In this document: piece by piece, positions 25,738 to 33,727 of the stretch
Layout: each line of letters starts with the position of its first letter
Position numbering within the stretch: the stretch's first letter is position 1
From: a virus
Length of the DNA: 64,000 bases
IMG/VR virus record: IMGVR_UViG_3300049460_000312
Coordinates: 186,001-250,000 of that record
Reading direction: 5' to 3' (one strand)
Position numbers and translations under genes: made by a program
The notes under the pieces: model-generated
Databases searched by the model: none
What the model saw: only the letters and a program-made list of their open reading frames with translations
What the model was told of the DNA's origin: nothing

Positions 25738-26742
25738 TCAGGAATGCCGACGCTCCAGCTCCTCAATGGCAAACTTCTCATTGAGTAGCACGGGCAGCGA
25801 GACATGGGCTAGCGTCTGCTGTTTGCGCTTAAGAGCCATATTCGGCGAAGCGTTCAACCGGTTCTTGACTTCTTCAATGTACTCGTACACGCGTTGCACA
25901 CACGGAAATTCGCGCGTAGTCTTGCGGTGCTTGTACAGGCACTGTTCGTTGTACGACTTGTTATTGCAGAACGTCGTGACGTGCATGGTGACGGTAGTAT
26001 CTGGGTGGATATGAGCCACGTAGCGCATGATGATGCGGCGCTCCGGACAGCACTCATAGCCAAAGTACAGATTAAGCTCAATCAGCTCCTTGTCATCCCG
26101 CGCATACTCGTCTGTCCAACTCATCTTCTCCAGGCTCGCCAGATCAATGATGTCCTGGAGAAACTCGAAGCGTAAATTCTTCTGGTAATTAGCGTGCGTC
26201 TTGAACTTCAACGCCTCCCCCAGGTACTGACTGCATGCGTCCAGATCCTGCATGCTCGGATTGTCAAACCGGGCGATATTGGAGTTGTCGATCGCGGTCT
26301 CGATCGCCACCTTAATCGCGGCGTAGTCTTGCACTACGCGGTCGGTGTAGGCATCGTACGCTTCACCATCACGACGTACCAAGGCCTCAGCCGTACTCAT
26401 GAGCGATACGGGGATCATGTAATCCTCGATCAAGGTCCGCGGTGTCAGACCTAACTCACGACCATTCTGTAACACTTTGCCGAGCAGGGTTGCACAGACG
26501 CCATGGACCGTACTGGCCCGTTCAGCGACGCGCAACACATGCTGGATATAGGGCCGACCGGTCAGGTCTTTGTGCCCCATGTGGACGGTGTACGCCAGTT
26601 CCAGACACGTATTGCGAAGATCCAGCAGGAAACGTTGCGTATCGCGGGCAGCCTGGTGATTTTGCAGGACTTTAGTTTTCAGCAGCTGTAGCGCGTTATG
26701 CTGTTTCTCTAGCGGTGTCTTCTTTACATCCGTGAGCATCAT
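25738..26742 (-). CDS. RelA/SpoT-type HD domain protein with degenerate active site
   Basis: Protein of 334 residues. Residues about 45-160 follow the layout of the RelA/SpoT/MESH1 (p)ppGpp hydrolase domain: LAYTVHMGHKDLTGRPYIQH then VLRVAE matches A..AH.GQ.R..G.PYI.HPL.VA, and KVAIETAIDNSNIARF occupies the place of K.AD...N. However the key HDxxED box is replaced by LGKVLQNG (about 87-94), so hydrolysis as in SpoT is unlikely. It may bind alarmone or act as a decoy. The C-terminal half is unrecognised, with a Cys pair (ECCPERR). Start ATG 26742 chosen for its AAAGGAG site. Confidence 0.5.
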   Translation of the reverse strand: MMLTDVKKTPLEKQHNALQLLKTKVLQNHQAARDTQRFLLDLRNTCLELAYTVHMGHKDLTGRPYIQHVLRVAERASTVHGVCATLLGKVLQNGRELGLTPRTLIEDYMIPVSLMSTAEALVRRDGEAYDAYTDRVVQDYAAIKVAIETAIDNSNIARFDNPSMQDLDACSQYLGEALKFKTHANYQKNLRFEFLQDIIDLASLEKMSWTDEYARDDKELIELNLYFGYECCPERRIIMRYVAHIHPDTTVTMHVTTFCNNKSYNEQCLYKHRKTTREFPCVQRVYEYIEEVKNRLNASPNMALKRKQQTLAHVSLPVLLNEKFAIEELERRHS

Positions 26743-26882
26743 CCGTCTTCTCCTTTCGCAGTTCATTAAGTTTAACTACTGCTGGTCGTCTCGCCGCTGT
26801 AAATTACGGAGTTTTAGGTGTCTTGTCCCTGCGGCATTGCATATGCGTTAGAGTACAAAATCACTTCTCCTCACAGCTGCTA

Positions 26883-26892
26883 GGATATGTGT
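26883..26892 (-). promoter_or_regulatory. Early-type promoter box (ACACATATCC)
   Basis: Minus strand reads ATACACATATCCTAGCAGC, about 140 bases before the start at 26742. It differs from the consensus at the last AC. Confidence 0.5.
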
Positions 26893-26918
26893 ATTCCCTA
26901 CGATCACAACGGCATAAG

Positions 26919-26938
26919 AGCCCGGGTCACCCCGGGCC
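26919..26938 (-). terminator. Terminator with GGCATAA flank
   Basis: CCCGGG/CCCGGG stem with GTGA loop after the gene ending at 26956; followed on the minus strand by TCTTATGCCG. Confidence 0.8.
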
Positions 26939-26955
26939 TTATGTCTTTTATGCCG

Positions 26956-27873
26956 TCACTCTTGCGGGAAGGTCGTTTTGTTAAACGCCAGGTACGTGTT
27001 CAGATGCACCCGCGCCACTTCCACCGCACCCGACCAGATAAGCTGGTAGGCTCGGTCCATGTGTTCCCACGCCTTGAGCGCCCGCACGCGTTCCTGATCG
27101 CGCAGATCCCAGTGGCGGTTGAGCAACACCTGCACTGACGACTTGTAGATGCCGTAGACCGTATCCGCCAGGGCATCCGGCTTATGGATCAGGTGATGCA
27201 CGATCACCGTCGCCGGATCGAGTTCAGGCAGCGGGCCGAACACTTCGCCGTGCTTGTCAAAATCATGCAGGAAGCGGGTCACCGCCGCGCGCGTGTGCTC
27301 ACCCTGGATAAGCGTGATCAGACGCGAGACTTCGCTGACGATCGACGGAATGCGCAGCTGGATGAAAGCGTCCTCGCCATCGACCCACAAGGCAAAGCGA
27401 ATCACCACGTCCCAGTTCAGTTCCGTGTTCAGGCGCTTCATCGTGATCGAGCTTTCCACCCGCACCTGCGCTTTGGAATCAGCCCGGCGCTGGCGCAGGT
27501 ACTCGTCGATGGTGATCAGCCAGTTGTCGAGCAACTGCGGATCAGCGATCAGCCGGTCCGTCAACTGCAGGCCCGCCGGCAAGAGCTTCTTCTGCACGTA
27601 GTTCTCGACCCGGTGCAGGGTGTGCAGGAAGTTATCCCGCTCGTAGAACGCGTTATACAGCACGGTGCCGGGTTCTTCGGCCAAGTGCATACCAATCCAG
27701 CGGTCTTGGTTAAAACCGCTGTCCAGGGCTGCTGTACGCAGTCCCTTGGCGGCACTGTAATGCCGGGGCGCGCGCTGGTTGCTGAACAACGAATGCACTT
27801 CGACCGAAGGGCCAAAGCACAAAGTTTTTTCCAGGAAATCCTGGAGGGAGAGGGTAGTGGCGACGGCTTCCAT
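26956..27873 (-). CDS. Hypothetical protein
   Basis: Protein of 305 residues, mostly helical, charged, with several His-rich turns (HHLIHKPDAL). No membrane segment or known motif. It begins 12 bases after the end of the secreted-protein gene and shares its transcript. Confidence 0.6.
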   Translation of the reverse strand: MEAVATTLSLQDFLEKTLCFGPSVEVHSLFSNQRAPRHYSAAKGLRTAALDSGFNQDRWIGMHLAEEPGTVLYNAFYERDNFLHTLHRVENYVQKKLLPAGLQLTDRLIADPQLLDNWLITIDEYLRQRRADSKAQVRVESSITMKRLNTELNWDVVIRFALWVDGEDAFIQLRIPSIVSEVSRLITLIQGEHTRAAVTRFLHDFDKHGEVFGPLPELDPATVIVHHLIHKPDALADTVYGIYKSSVQVLLNRHWDLRDQERVRALKAWEHMDRAYQLIWSGAVEVARVHLNTYLAFNKTTFPQE

Positions 27874-27885
27874 GATGTCCTTGAA

Positions 27886-28194
27886 TCAATGCTTTCTGAG
27901 ATAGACGAGATTCCTTTTGCAACTGAGCATGGCCGCGGCACCGGCTTCTTTCGGTGTAAGCGAGGGGCTCTCGTAGATCGAGTCTGCGATGCCTTTAATC
28001 TCAATCGCGGAGGTGGGTCGATCGGCATAGACTTGATCGACCCCTGCGTAAATGTTACCCAACGGTACGCTGCGGTCACGACCTTCAGCGATATGCACGG
28101 CGAGGTCATGCAGGGCAGCACACACTTCACTTTGAGCGAAGGCCTGTGTACTGAGCACCAAACCGAGCGCCAGCGCTGCGAGCAGCTTTTTCAT
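27886..28194 (-). CDS. Secreted small protein (signal peptide)
   Basis: Protein of 102 residues with a clear signal peptide (MKKLLAALALGLVLSTQAFA, cleavage before QSEVC). The mature part has two cysteines (EVCAAL, LSCKRN) that probably form a disulphide in the periplasm. ATG 28194 is preceded by AAGGGAA. First coding gene downstream of a long non-coding stretch. Confidence 0.65.
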   Translation of the reverse strand: MKKLLAALALGLVLSTQAFAQSEVCAALHDLAVHIAEGRDRSVPLGNIYAGVDQVYADRPTSAIEIKGIADSIYESPSLTPKEAGAAAMLSCKRNLVYLRKH

Positions 28195-28230
28195 TGTTGT
28201 TTCCCTTAGCGTAAGATAGTGACAGGCGTA

Positions 28231-28276
28231 TTTATTTTTCTTTTTGTTCTTGAGTAAAAACGAAAAGAAAAATAAA
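28231..28276. repeat. AT-rich perfect inverted repeat
   Basis: 14-base arms TTTATTTTTCTTTT and AAAAGAAAAATAAA around an 18-base spacer. It lies between the long non-coding region and the secreted-protein gene, and could end or process the non-coding transcript, since its left arm gives a U-rich stretch in the minus-strand RNA. Confidence 0.6.
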
Positions 28277-28287
28277 AGAGGCATTTT

Positions 28288-28925
28288 GCCCACCCTCTAA
28301 CCACTCGGTCTTACTCTAGCTGCTCCGCGGAGTGGCTAGTGTCAAGTGAGTGCGTTGGGGTGGGCGTATGCGCTTTTTGAGTGACGCGGATCTCTCAGCA
28401 AATCTCCTAGCGGCATCTCCATCGGTTCCAGCTTGATGGCGCGGACTAGGTCTCAGTGCGTATTAAGTCTCTGTCAAAGACACCACACAGGCGTCTATAT
28501 CTCGATTCTGGAAGCGTGTACTTACCAGGCGGAGGGCTCGTCAGTTCCCTCGGTATGACGTCAGGCGGCCGACGTACGCAAGTATGTCTGCAATCGGGAG
28601 CCTGGCGTGAGCGACGCATGTAAGAACCAGGTAAGTATAGGTCAGCTAATGCTCACTATGCCTGTCAGCCCTTTCTCTGGCGCATCGCTGCGTTTCAGAG
28701 ACCATCGGTCGCAGGTGCTCACGCTGCGAGGCACGATGGTGGTGGTGATGAGCGACAGACCACGCATCGTACCGTAGCACGATGCGGGTGAACAGAAGTG
28801 ACCTACAGAAATCCCAGCTCAGATGCCAGTACCGCAAAAGGCTAGCGTATCCGTAGATTGTTATTCTCCTTGTTCTTGCTTGTTGTTGGCGATTGGATTC
28901 GCTTGGTTCATAAAAGATAAGGGGC
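28288..28925 (-). ncRNA. Candidate large structured non-coding RNA 1 (about 640 nt)
   Basis: No plausible gene on either strand. Dense complementary segments: perfect 8-bp stem 28763-28770/28779-28786; 8-bp TACTTACC/GGTAAGTA stem (28519-28526/28630-28637) with the inner pair CCAGGC/GCCTGG (28525-28530/28600-28605); hairpin with a four-base loop at about 28570-28588; CTAGC..GCTAG near 28310-28340. Strand is inferred from the GTAGGATAGCTGTAA box and a CTTTTATG at the right end. Size and phage setting recall ROOL or GOLLD RNAs, but no homology is shown. Exact ends unknown. Confidence 0.5.
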
Positions 28926-28927
28926 CG

Positions 28928-28949
28928 TAATTTCTTACAGCTATCCTAC
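28928..28949 (-). promoter_or_regulatory. Repeated box GTAGGATAGCTGTAA (copy 1)
   Basis: Minus strand reads GTAGGATAGCTGTAAGAAAT. Near-identical copies occur at 36659-36681 and 44404-44425. This one overlaps the stop of the gene ending at 28946 and points into the non-coding region at 28288-28925. Confidence 0.5.
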
Positions 28950-29110
28950 TTGATGCCGAAGAAGCGCTTGGCGAATTCGCTCGGCTCGTCAGAGTCGGGG
29001 ATATCAAACGACGCAACAGGCGGTTGAGCACGAAGGCTATCGAAGAGTTCTTCGAACTCCGCCTTCGCTTCTGGATTGATGCCAGACGGAGGGGCCTCAG
29101 GCTTAACCAT
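28946..29110 (-). CDS. Small acidic hypothetical protein
   Basis: Protein of 54 residues (MVKPEAPPSGINPEAKAEFE...), acidic and Pro-rich, ending SEFAKRFFGIK. The ribosome site AAGGAAG lies within the end of the upstream gene, with which it overlaps by 8 bases. Probably translationally coupled. Function unknown. Confidence 0.55.
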   Translation of the reverse strand: MVKPEAPPSGINPEAKAEFEELFDSLRAQPPVASFDIPDSDEPSEFAKRFFGIK

Positions 29111-29357
29111 TATTTTCTTCCTTCGCTTGACTGAGAAAGACATCGCGCGCCCGTTCAACACGCTCGACACGCCACTGGTTCAGTAGCAGGTCGACATTCA
29201 AGGTGCTTGGCACCGGTGTGAGTGCCCTCGGGACTTCTTCAATCACTTCACACTTTGCCGGTTGCGGCTTGTTGCGCAACACATCCAAGAAGCGATGTGC
29301 CTGGAGTGCATCAGAGGTCGCTGAAATAGAAGACACTGGCAAGAGGCGAATGGTCAT
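29103..29357 (-). CDS. Hypothetical protein
   Basis: Protein of 84 residues, mixed, with a helical C-terminus (NQWRVERVERARDVFLSQAK). GGAG precedes the ATG. It overlaps the upstream gene by 47 bases and the downstream gene by 8, a compact operon layout. Confidence 0.55.
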   Translation of the reverse strand: MTIRLLPVSSISATSDALQAHRFLDVLRNKPQPAKCEVIEEVPRALTPVPSTLNVDLLLNQWRVERVERARDVFLSQAKEENNG

Positions 29358-29688
29358 GATTGGAAATCTCCAGGGTGTACTTCATGCGCGAATCGCTCTT
29401 CGAGCGAATCAGCTTAGCTGTCGGGTGCGTAGCCACGGTGGACTTGAACGCGTCCTTGAACGTTTGCACCGCTTCGATGAAGTGCACGAGCTTGGCTTCG
29501 TCGAGCATCGACATGTCGCTGTAGCGCAGCGCGCGTTGCAGGCGGCGCAGTTCGATTTCCACTGCTTCACGGTGTTCCGACGGGTTGGTGAAATGGTCTT
29601 CACCTTGCACTTCAAACGTTTCCACCGCAGCAGCAGCCACAACCGGAGCAACGTCATCACCAAACAGCGCGCGAGCGAATGCAAACAT
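29311..29688 (-). CDS. Hypothetical protein
   Basis: Protein of 125 residues with strong TAAGGAG site. Hydrophobic Ala/Val start (FAFARALFGDDVAPVVAAAA) then helices rich in charged residues (EIELRRLQRALRYSDMSM). Similar short hydrophobic starts occur in neighbours at 30580 and 30880, hinting at a small-gene family, though I cannot align them. Function unknown. Confidence 0.6.
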   Translation of the reverse strand: MFAFARALFGDDVAPVVAAAAVETFEVQGEDHFTNPSEHREAVEIELRRLQRALRYSDMSMLDEAKLVHFIEAVQTFKDAFKSTVATHPTAKLIRSKSDSRMKYTLEISNHDHSPLASVFYFSDL

Positions 29689-29706
29689 GGTAATTCTCCT
29701 TAATGA

Positions 29707-29726
29707 GTTAGTGTACTGACACTAAC
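29707..29726 (-). terminator. Hairpin after secreted-type gene
   Basis: GTTAGTG/CACTAAC stem with a six-base loop just after the gene ending at 29779, with a second GACACTAACCC..GGGTCAGTG pairing overlapping it. Could be a terminator or attenuator. Confidence 0.4.
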
Positions 29727-29778
29727 CCATCAAGGGTCAGTGCCAGCGTTTATTCTTTCAGCGGCTCGTGATGAGCCA

Positions 29779-30207
29779 TTATTTAATCCAGGTTGCTGAG
29801 CGGGTCGTGCCGTCGCTGAGGACGTACACCACCTTGACGCACTCACGGGTCTGGCCTGGGAAACACATCATGCCCGTGCAGATCGAGACGGCTGCCCAAG
29901 TATCGCGGCGCGCATTGTCTTCGATGTCATGCAGGAGTTGCTTGAGCACCTTCAGATGCATGTCTTCGTTGTACGGCAAAGCACGCTCAATCGGGGTGAT
30001 CAGCTCACGCACCTTGCCACTCATCGAGAAGTCGCCGATCTTGTTAAGGAGATCGGAGCGGCTGTACTCGACGAAGCCGAGCGGTGTATTGCCAGCCAAA
30101 GCGACAGGCTCAGGTTGCATACGTGTCGGGGCACAGTCGCTGAATGCATCCGCCAGGATATTGAGAGCAACAACGGTAGCGAGCTTCGAAGTACGGTTCA
30201 TCAACAT
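29779..30207 (-). CDS. Probable secreted protein
   Basis: Protein of 142 residues with an N-terminal hydrophobic stretch (SKLATVVALNILADAFSDC) that may be a signal peptide or anchor. Three cysteines in the rest. ATG 30207 is preceded by CAGGAATC. No family match. Confidence 0.5.
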   Translation of the reverse strand: MLMNRTSKLATVVALNILADAFSDCAPTRMQPEPVALAGNTPLGFVEYSRSDLLNKIGDFSMSGKVRELITPIERALPYNEDMHLKVLKQLLHDIEDNARRDTWAAVSICTGMMCFPGQTRECVKVVYVLSDGTTRSATWIK

Positions 30208-30259
30208 GGGGATTCCTGTCAGAAGTTTATTAAAAGAGGTAAGGGGAGTCAGGCCTGGC

Positions 30260-30580
30260 TCAGATGCCAAAGCCTTCGAAATGGAGCGCTTCGAGCTCGA
30301 TGAGACGCATCCGTGCCTCACTGCGTGCCTCAGCAGCAGCGCCAGCATCATACTGGATCTGTACCAGCCGCAGGTCGAGGGAGAATGCCGGCCGTTCGTG
30401 CGCAAGCCAGTAGGTGTGACCGCGCTCGGCGATGCGTACCACTTTCTGCCGGCGTTTTTCCCAGATCGACGCCATCTGCGCTTCGCGCCAGCGGCCGAAC
30501 CTGAAGAAACTGTGCTGGCTGATCAGCTTAACTGTACCGGTTACTGCTGCGGCAAGTGCACCACCAAAAGAGCGTGCCAT
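30260..30580 (-). CDS. Hypothetical protein with hydrophobic start
   Basis: Protein of 106 residues. First 25 residues are small and hydrophobic (GGALAAAVTGTVKLISQHSF), then a basic, charged region (WREAQMASIWEKRRQKVVRI) and helices. Might associate with membrane peripherally. Ribosome site ACAGGACT. Function unknown. Confidence 0.55.
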   Translation of the reverse strand: MARSFGGALAAAVTGTVKLISQHSFFRFGRWREAQMASIWEKRRQKVVRIAERGHTYWLAHERPAFSLDLRLVQIQYDAGAAAEARSEARMRLIELEALHFEGFGI

Positions 30581-30601
30581 GGGAGAGTCCTGTAGAGGGG
30601 A

Positions 30602-30880
30602 TTAGAGAAGCATCATACCGGTGACTGCAAAGTTGGCGATGTACTTTTCCATCATCGCCATGCCGTCATGGCTCTTTGCTTTCACAAACTTGTCGACTTC
30701 CATCGCGAGGTGGCTGCCGAGGATCTGTTTGGTGTAACGACCTACGTTGGCGTGGGGCTTTTCCACTGCATCCTGAATGGCGGCGAGGGCCAGACGACGA
30801 CGATTTTCCCAATCCGTGGCCGGTGCTTTTTCCATGATCGACGGGAACAGGCCAGCAAACATTTGCGTAAAGATGGACAT
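30602..30880 (-). CDS. Hypothetical protein
   Basis: Protein of 92 residues, helical, starting MSIFTQMFAGLF. No clear ribosome site upstream, so start is uncertain. Sits in a run of small same-strand genes. No family recognised. Confidence 0.5.
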   Translation of the reverse strand: MSIFTQMFAGLFPSIMEKAPATDWENRRRLALAAIQDAVEKPHANVGRYTKQILGSHLAMEVDKFVKAKSHDGMAMMEKYIANFAVTGMMLL

Positions 30881-30946
30881 GATTTTGACAAGATAAAGTA
30901 CAGGCGCATTGGAGAGAGCGTGTGCTCTCCCCGATGAGTCCGCTGA

Positions 30947-31180
30947 TTAAAGGCCTGTTTCCATAAACAGGTCAACTTCGTGCTCGGCCACTGACAACAG
31001 GCTCAAGCTTTCCAGCGCTTTGGCACTAGCGATCAGGCGCTGCAATTCATCAGCGCGGATGTTCTTGCGAAACACCGGAACGAACTCCGAGTGATCGAGC
31101 TTTTGTGCGGTAGCCAGTTTGCTCTGAGCGCGCTTGTAGACACGGTCAAACGTCGGCACAGCACCTTTCATGTTCAGCAT
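30947..31180 (-). CDS. Hypothetical helical protein
   Basis: Protein of 77 residues, helical throughout (ADELQRLIASAKALESLSLL). Ribosome site GAAAGGACG; its leader contains CTAAATCAG shared with genes starting at 31765, 31966 and 32835. Function unknown. Confidence 0.6.
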   Translation of the reverse strand: MLNMKGAVPTFDRVYKRAQSKLATAQKLDHSEFVPVFRKNIRADELQRLIASAKALESLSLLSVAEHEVDLFMETGL

Positions 31181-31232
31181 GATACTTACGTCCTTTCTCT
31201 GATTTAGATGTATGAGTTTACAGCGGCATAAA

Positions 31233-31252
31233 GGCCGGGCGAATGCCCGGCC
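31233..31252 (-). terminator. Terminator with GGCATAA flank
   Basis: Perfect GGCCGGGC/GCCCGGCC stem after the gene ending at 31259, then TTTATGCCGC on the minus strand. Confidence 0.85.
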
Positions 31253-31258
31253 TCCGTC

Positions 31259-31765
31259 CTACGCCAGCGCAGCCTGAATGTCCAGGTACTGCACGTGCAG
31301 CGCTTTCACCCGATCCAGGTTAGGCGTTGCATAGGTCGTATCGATCGCCTTCTGGAGGAAGGTGCCGATATCGTCCCACGGACCATGGCCCCGATCGGTG
31401 ACATCGGCACCGAAGATGAAGTCCACGTCCGAACCCGTCAACGTCTTACCGAAGCCATCGGTATCAAGCGCACGGGTAATGTACGACGAACAGCATACGC
31501 CGACGGCCACCGGGGCATCACCCGTCTTCACGTCGCGTTGAAACACCACCACGTTACCGAACGGTGTGCCAACGATAATCAGCTTACGGCCGTCCGGGGT
31601 TACCGAACCCACCATATTGCCGACCGACAGTTGCGGGCACGTTGCTGCATTCACCGCACCGAAGAAGTCACCGTCAATCACCCACTTCGGATCAAATCCG
31701 AGGGTGGTGACGAGCGCGTTGAACTTCGCATCAAACTTCTTCGAAGCATCCAGTTTCTTGAACAT
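31259..31765 (-). CDS. Hypothetical protein
   Basis: Protein of 168 residues, globular alpha/beta (KLIIVGTPFGNVVVFQRDV, VGVCCSSYITRAL). CAGGAG site in a leader with AACTCTAAATCAGGA. Acidic GSDVDFIFGADVTDRG segment near the C-terminal third could bind metal, but no family was recognised. Confidence 0.6.
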   Translation of the reverse strand: MFKKLDASKKFDAKFNALVTTLGFDPKWVIDGDFFGAVNAATCPQLSVGNMVGSVTPDGRKLIIVGTPFGNVVVFQRDVKTGDAPVAVGVCCSSYITRALDTDGFGKTLTGSDVDFIFGADVTDRGHGPWDDIGTFLQKAIDTTYATPNLDRVKALHVQYLDIQAALA

Positions 31766-31825
31766 TTAAGTTCTCCTGATTTAGAGTTATTAGAACTACG
31801 GGTTGGACGGCAGGACTTCAGCTAC

Positions 31826-31966
31826 TTACTTGACGTTGTTCTTGTTGAGCTTTTCAAGCGTGGCACGCAACTGCGCTTGAACCTTGGCGAGGTTGTTAGT
31901 GCGCAGGTTGTTTGCACGACGGGCGTTGCTCATTTGGGCAAACAGATCGACCATAGTTGCGGACAT
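31826..31966 (-). CDS. Small basic helical protein (46 residues)
   Basis: Short gene fitting the gap between 31765 and 32060: ATG 31966, TAA at 31826-31828, preceded by TTAGGAAACTATC. The product is basic and helical (MSNARRANNLRTNNLAKVQA then QLRATLEKLNK), a possible nucleic-acid-binding or coiled-coil peptide. Its leader shares ACTTTAAATTAGGA with neighbours. Confidence 0.6.
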   Translation of the reverse strand: MSATMVDLFAQMSNARRANNLRTNNLAKVQAQLRATLEKLNKNNVK

Positions 31967-32019
31967 GATAGTTTCCTAATTTAAAGTTTGAGAGATTGTT
32001 CGTTGGACTGCATTGCGAA

Positions 32020-32041
32020 AGGCTATCCCGGAGAATAGCCT
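32020..32041 (-). terminator. Terminator hairpin
   Basis: AGGCTAT/ATAGCCT stem after the gene ending at 32060, followed on the minus strand by TTCGC; no GGCATAA flank. Confidence 0.55.
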
Positions 32042-32059
32042 TTGACACTGCGGCCTAAT

Positions 32060-32455
32060 TTACCACCAGCGCGCCATCACGAAAGCCGCGAAGCATTCGA
32101 GCGTGTCGAACAGTTCCGGCTCGGCTTCGCGAGTGTCGTTGTAGAACAGCTCGCCCCAGATAGGGAAGCTGTGCAACGTACACGGCGACAACTCGACCAC
32201 GATCGTGCAGCCATAGAGCTGCGCCATAATCGTTTTCTCAGTGCGATACTCCCACTTGAGCGTCTTCATGAGTTGCGAGAGCGCCGTGCCTTCCGGACCG
32301 TTTTCCGGGCGGCGATCCAGATAGATCAATGCCAGGTTGTGATCTCGGCAGAAGTCATCGGCGGTCTTGCCCTTGAGCTTCTCGCTACGCTCCGCATAGA
32401 GGCGAGCAACTTCAGCGTCGATTTCCGGCGAGGTCTTGAAGGTGGTTTTGTTCAT
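32060..32455 (-). CDS. Hypothetical protein
   Basis: Protein of 131 residues with a charged N-terminal helical part and an aromatic C-terminus (LECFAAFVMARWW). Its ATG overlaps the TGA of the upstream gene (ATGA), so the two are translationally coupled. Function unknown. Confidence 0.6.
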   Translation of the reverse strand: MNKTTFKTSPEIDAEVARLYAERSEKLKGKTADDFCRDHNLALIYLDRRPENGPEGTALSQLMKTLKWEYRTEKTIMAQLYGCTIVVELSPCTLHSFPIWGELFYNDTREAEPELFDTLECFAAFVMARWW

Positions 32456-32835
32456 GCCTTGGGTCCTTGCTTGAGGCCTGTGAAGCGGAAGTGGTACTGT
32501 CGCTGACCACCAATCTCGCTGAAGTACAGCACGTAGATATTCGACTCAGTGATGCTGTCGCAGTAGTACACCGTGACTTCCCAGTTCTTCAGGAAGGTGG
32601 CGAAATCGCTGTAGGCCAGCTCGATCACGTCGCCCACGGCTTCGCGCATCAGCATGCCTTCCTGGTCGACTGCCACGGTGCCGGTATAGTCGATCCGATC
32701 CTGCAGTTGTTGCAGGACTTCATTCAGTACCGTGATACCGAAGTGGCCGTTGATGATGGCCTTCTTGTTGGTCAGGTACTTGCGCTTTTGTTGTTCGACG
32801 AGCTGAGCGGCGGCGGAGATGACTTTGGCAACCAT
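32452..32835 (-). CDS. Hypothetical protein
   Basis: Protein of 127 residues, helical N-terminal half and beta-rich C-terminal half (EVTVYYCDSITESNIYVLYF). Preceded by AATCAGGAATC, part of the shared leader. Coupled to the next gene by a 4-base overlap. No family recognised. Confidence 0.6.
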   Translation of the reverse strand: MVAKVISAAAQLVEQQKRKYLTNKKAIINGHFGITVLNEVLQQLQDRIDYTGTVAVDQEGMLMREAVGDVIELAYSDFATFLKNWEVTVYYCDSITESNIYVLYFSEIGGQRQYHFRFTGLKQGPKA

Positions 32836-32886
32836 GATGATTCCTGATTTAGAGTTTGTAATGGTGTTTCGACGACGGCTGTCTTG

Positions 32887-33138
32887 CTAACCAGCGATGT
32901 TGTTTTCTTTCTCGATCACGAGGAAGTTTTCGTAATTGATGCGATCTTCGGGATCGTCGGAGTAGCTGCGGGTGCGCAGGCTCGCGGCGCAGATGCTGAT
33001 ATTTTCCAGCACCAGGTCCTCCCCCCATTTTTCATTGCAGCGATTGAGGATCTCAGCGAGCGTAAAGTATTCGCCGGTTGAGAGAAGATGCAGCTTGGTA
33101 TCGGTATCGACCGGCGTTTCTACGGTAAAATCAGCCAT
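32887..33138 (-). CDS. Small acidic hypothetical protein
   Basis: Protein of 83 residues; ATG 33138 with AAGGAAAT. Acidic, with two cysteines (NRCNEKW, SICAAS). No membrane segment or family match. Confidence 0.58.
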   Translation of the reverse strand: MADFTVETPVDTDTKLHLLSTGEYFTLAEILNRCNEKWGEDLVLENISICAASLRTRSYSDDPEDRINYENFLVIEKENNIAG

Positions 33139-33154
33139 GATTATTTCCTTGATG

Positions 33155-33589
33155 TTAGCGATCTGCACGAATCACGAACGAAGCCTTGCCAAGCTTGGTG
33201 CCGCGATCACAGAACTGCAATTCGAAGAAGTCGGTATCTTTCACATCCCCATCGAAGAAGAGCCAGGCATCGGGCTCCTCTTTATCGTTGGCTACATCGA
33301 TGGCGCCGCTGAGCGTGGTGAGAAACCGCGCATCCGCTTTACTGATCTTGGCGACCGCTTCGGGTGAAGCGCCCGTCATTTGTAATTTGTTGGTACGGAT
33401 ACTACACCAGAAGGAAATCATCTGGACCACACTTTTGTGCTCAGTGGTAAGCTTCACGCACTGCAGGTCTCGTGTCTTCGCCGGTTCCAGGCGAACACTG
33501 TGACCACTGGCGCTGATAAAGCTCACCAAAGCGTGGCCTGCCAAGAACTTGGCGGTGTCACTTGAAAACAGGTTGGACAAGAAACCCAT
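33155..33589 (-). CDS. Hypothetical protein
   Basis: Protein of 144 residues from ATG 33589 (GGAG site), starting MGFLSNLFSSDTAKFLAG, the rest beta-rich with WLFFDGDVKDTDFFELQF near the end. It lies downstream of an early-type promoter box and a strong leader hairpin. Function unknown. Confidence 0.6.
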   Translation of the reverse strand: MGFLSNLFSSDTAKFLAGHALVSFISASGHSVRLEPAKTRDLQCVKLTTEHKSVVQMISFWCSIRTNKLQMTGASPEAVAKISKADARFLTTLSGAIDVANDKEEPDAWLFFDGDVKDTDFFELQFCDRGTKLGKASFVIRADR

Positions 33590-33622
33590 GGTTGACTCCA
33601 AAAAGAAAAACCGGTGAAAAGA

Positions 33623-33650
33623 ACGGGGAAGAGCTTGCGCCCTTCCCCGT
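33623..33650 (-). promoter_or_regulatory. Leader hairpin between promoter box and gene
   Basis: ACGGGGAAGNGC / GCNCTTCCCCGT stem with TTGC loop, between the early box at 33728 and the start at 33589. In this position it would be in the 5' leader, where it could stabilise the mRNA or attenuate it. Confidence 0.5.
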
Positions 33651-33727
33651 ATAAAGGCGTAACCCAGAAGGGAAACGCAATCGAGAAAGAACCAGAAGCA
33701 GCCACATGGATGCTTATGTTCAGGTTT

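Noticed and set aside
28646-28837. Short open frames inside non-coding RNA 1
   Set aside because: They lack ribosome sites, have odd Cys/His/Arg composition and overlap the strongest RNA stems.
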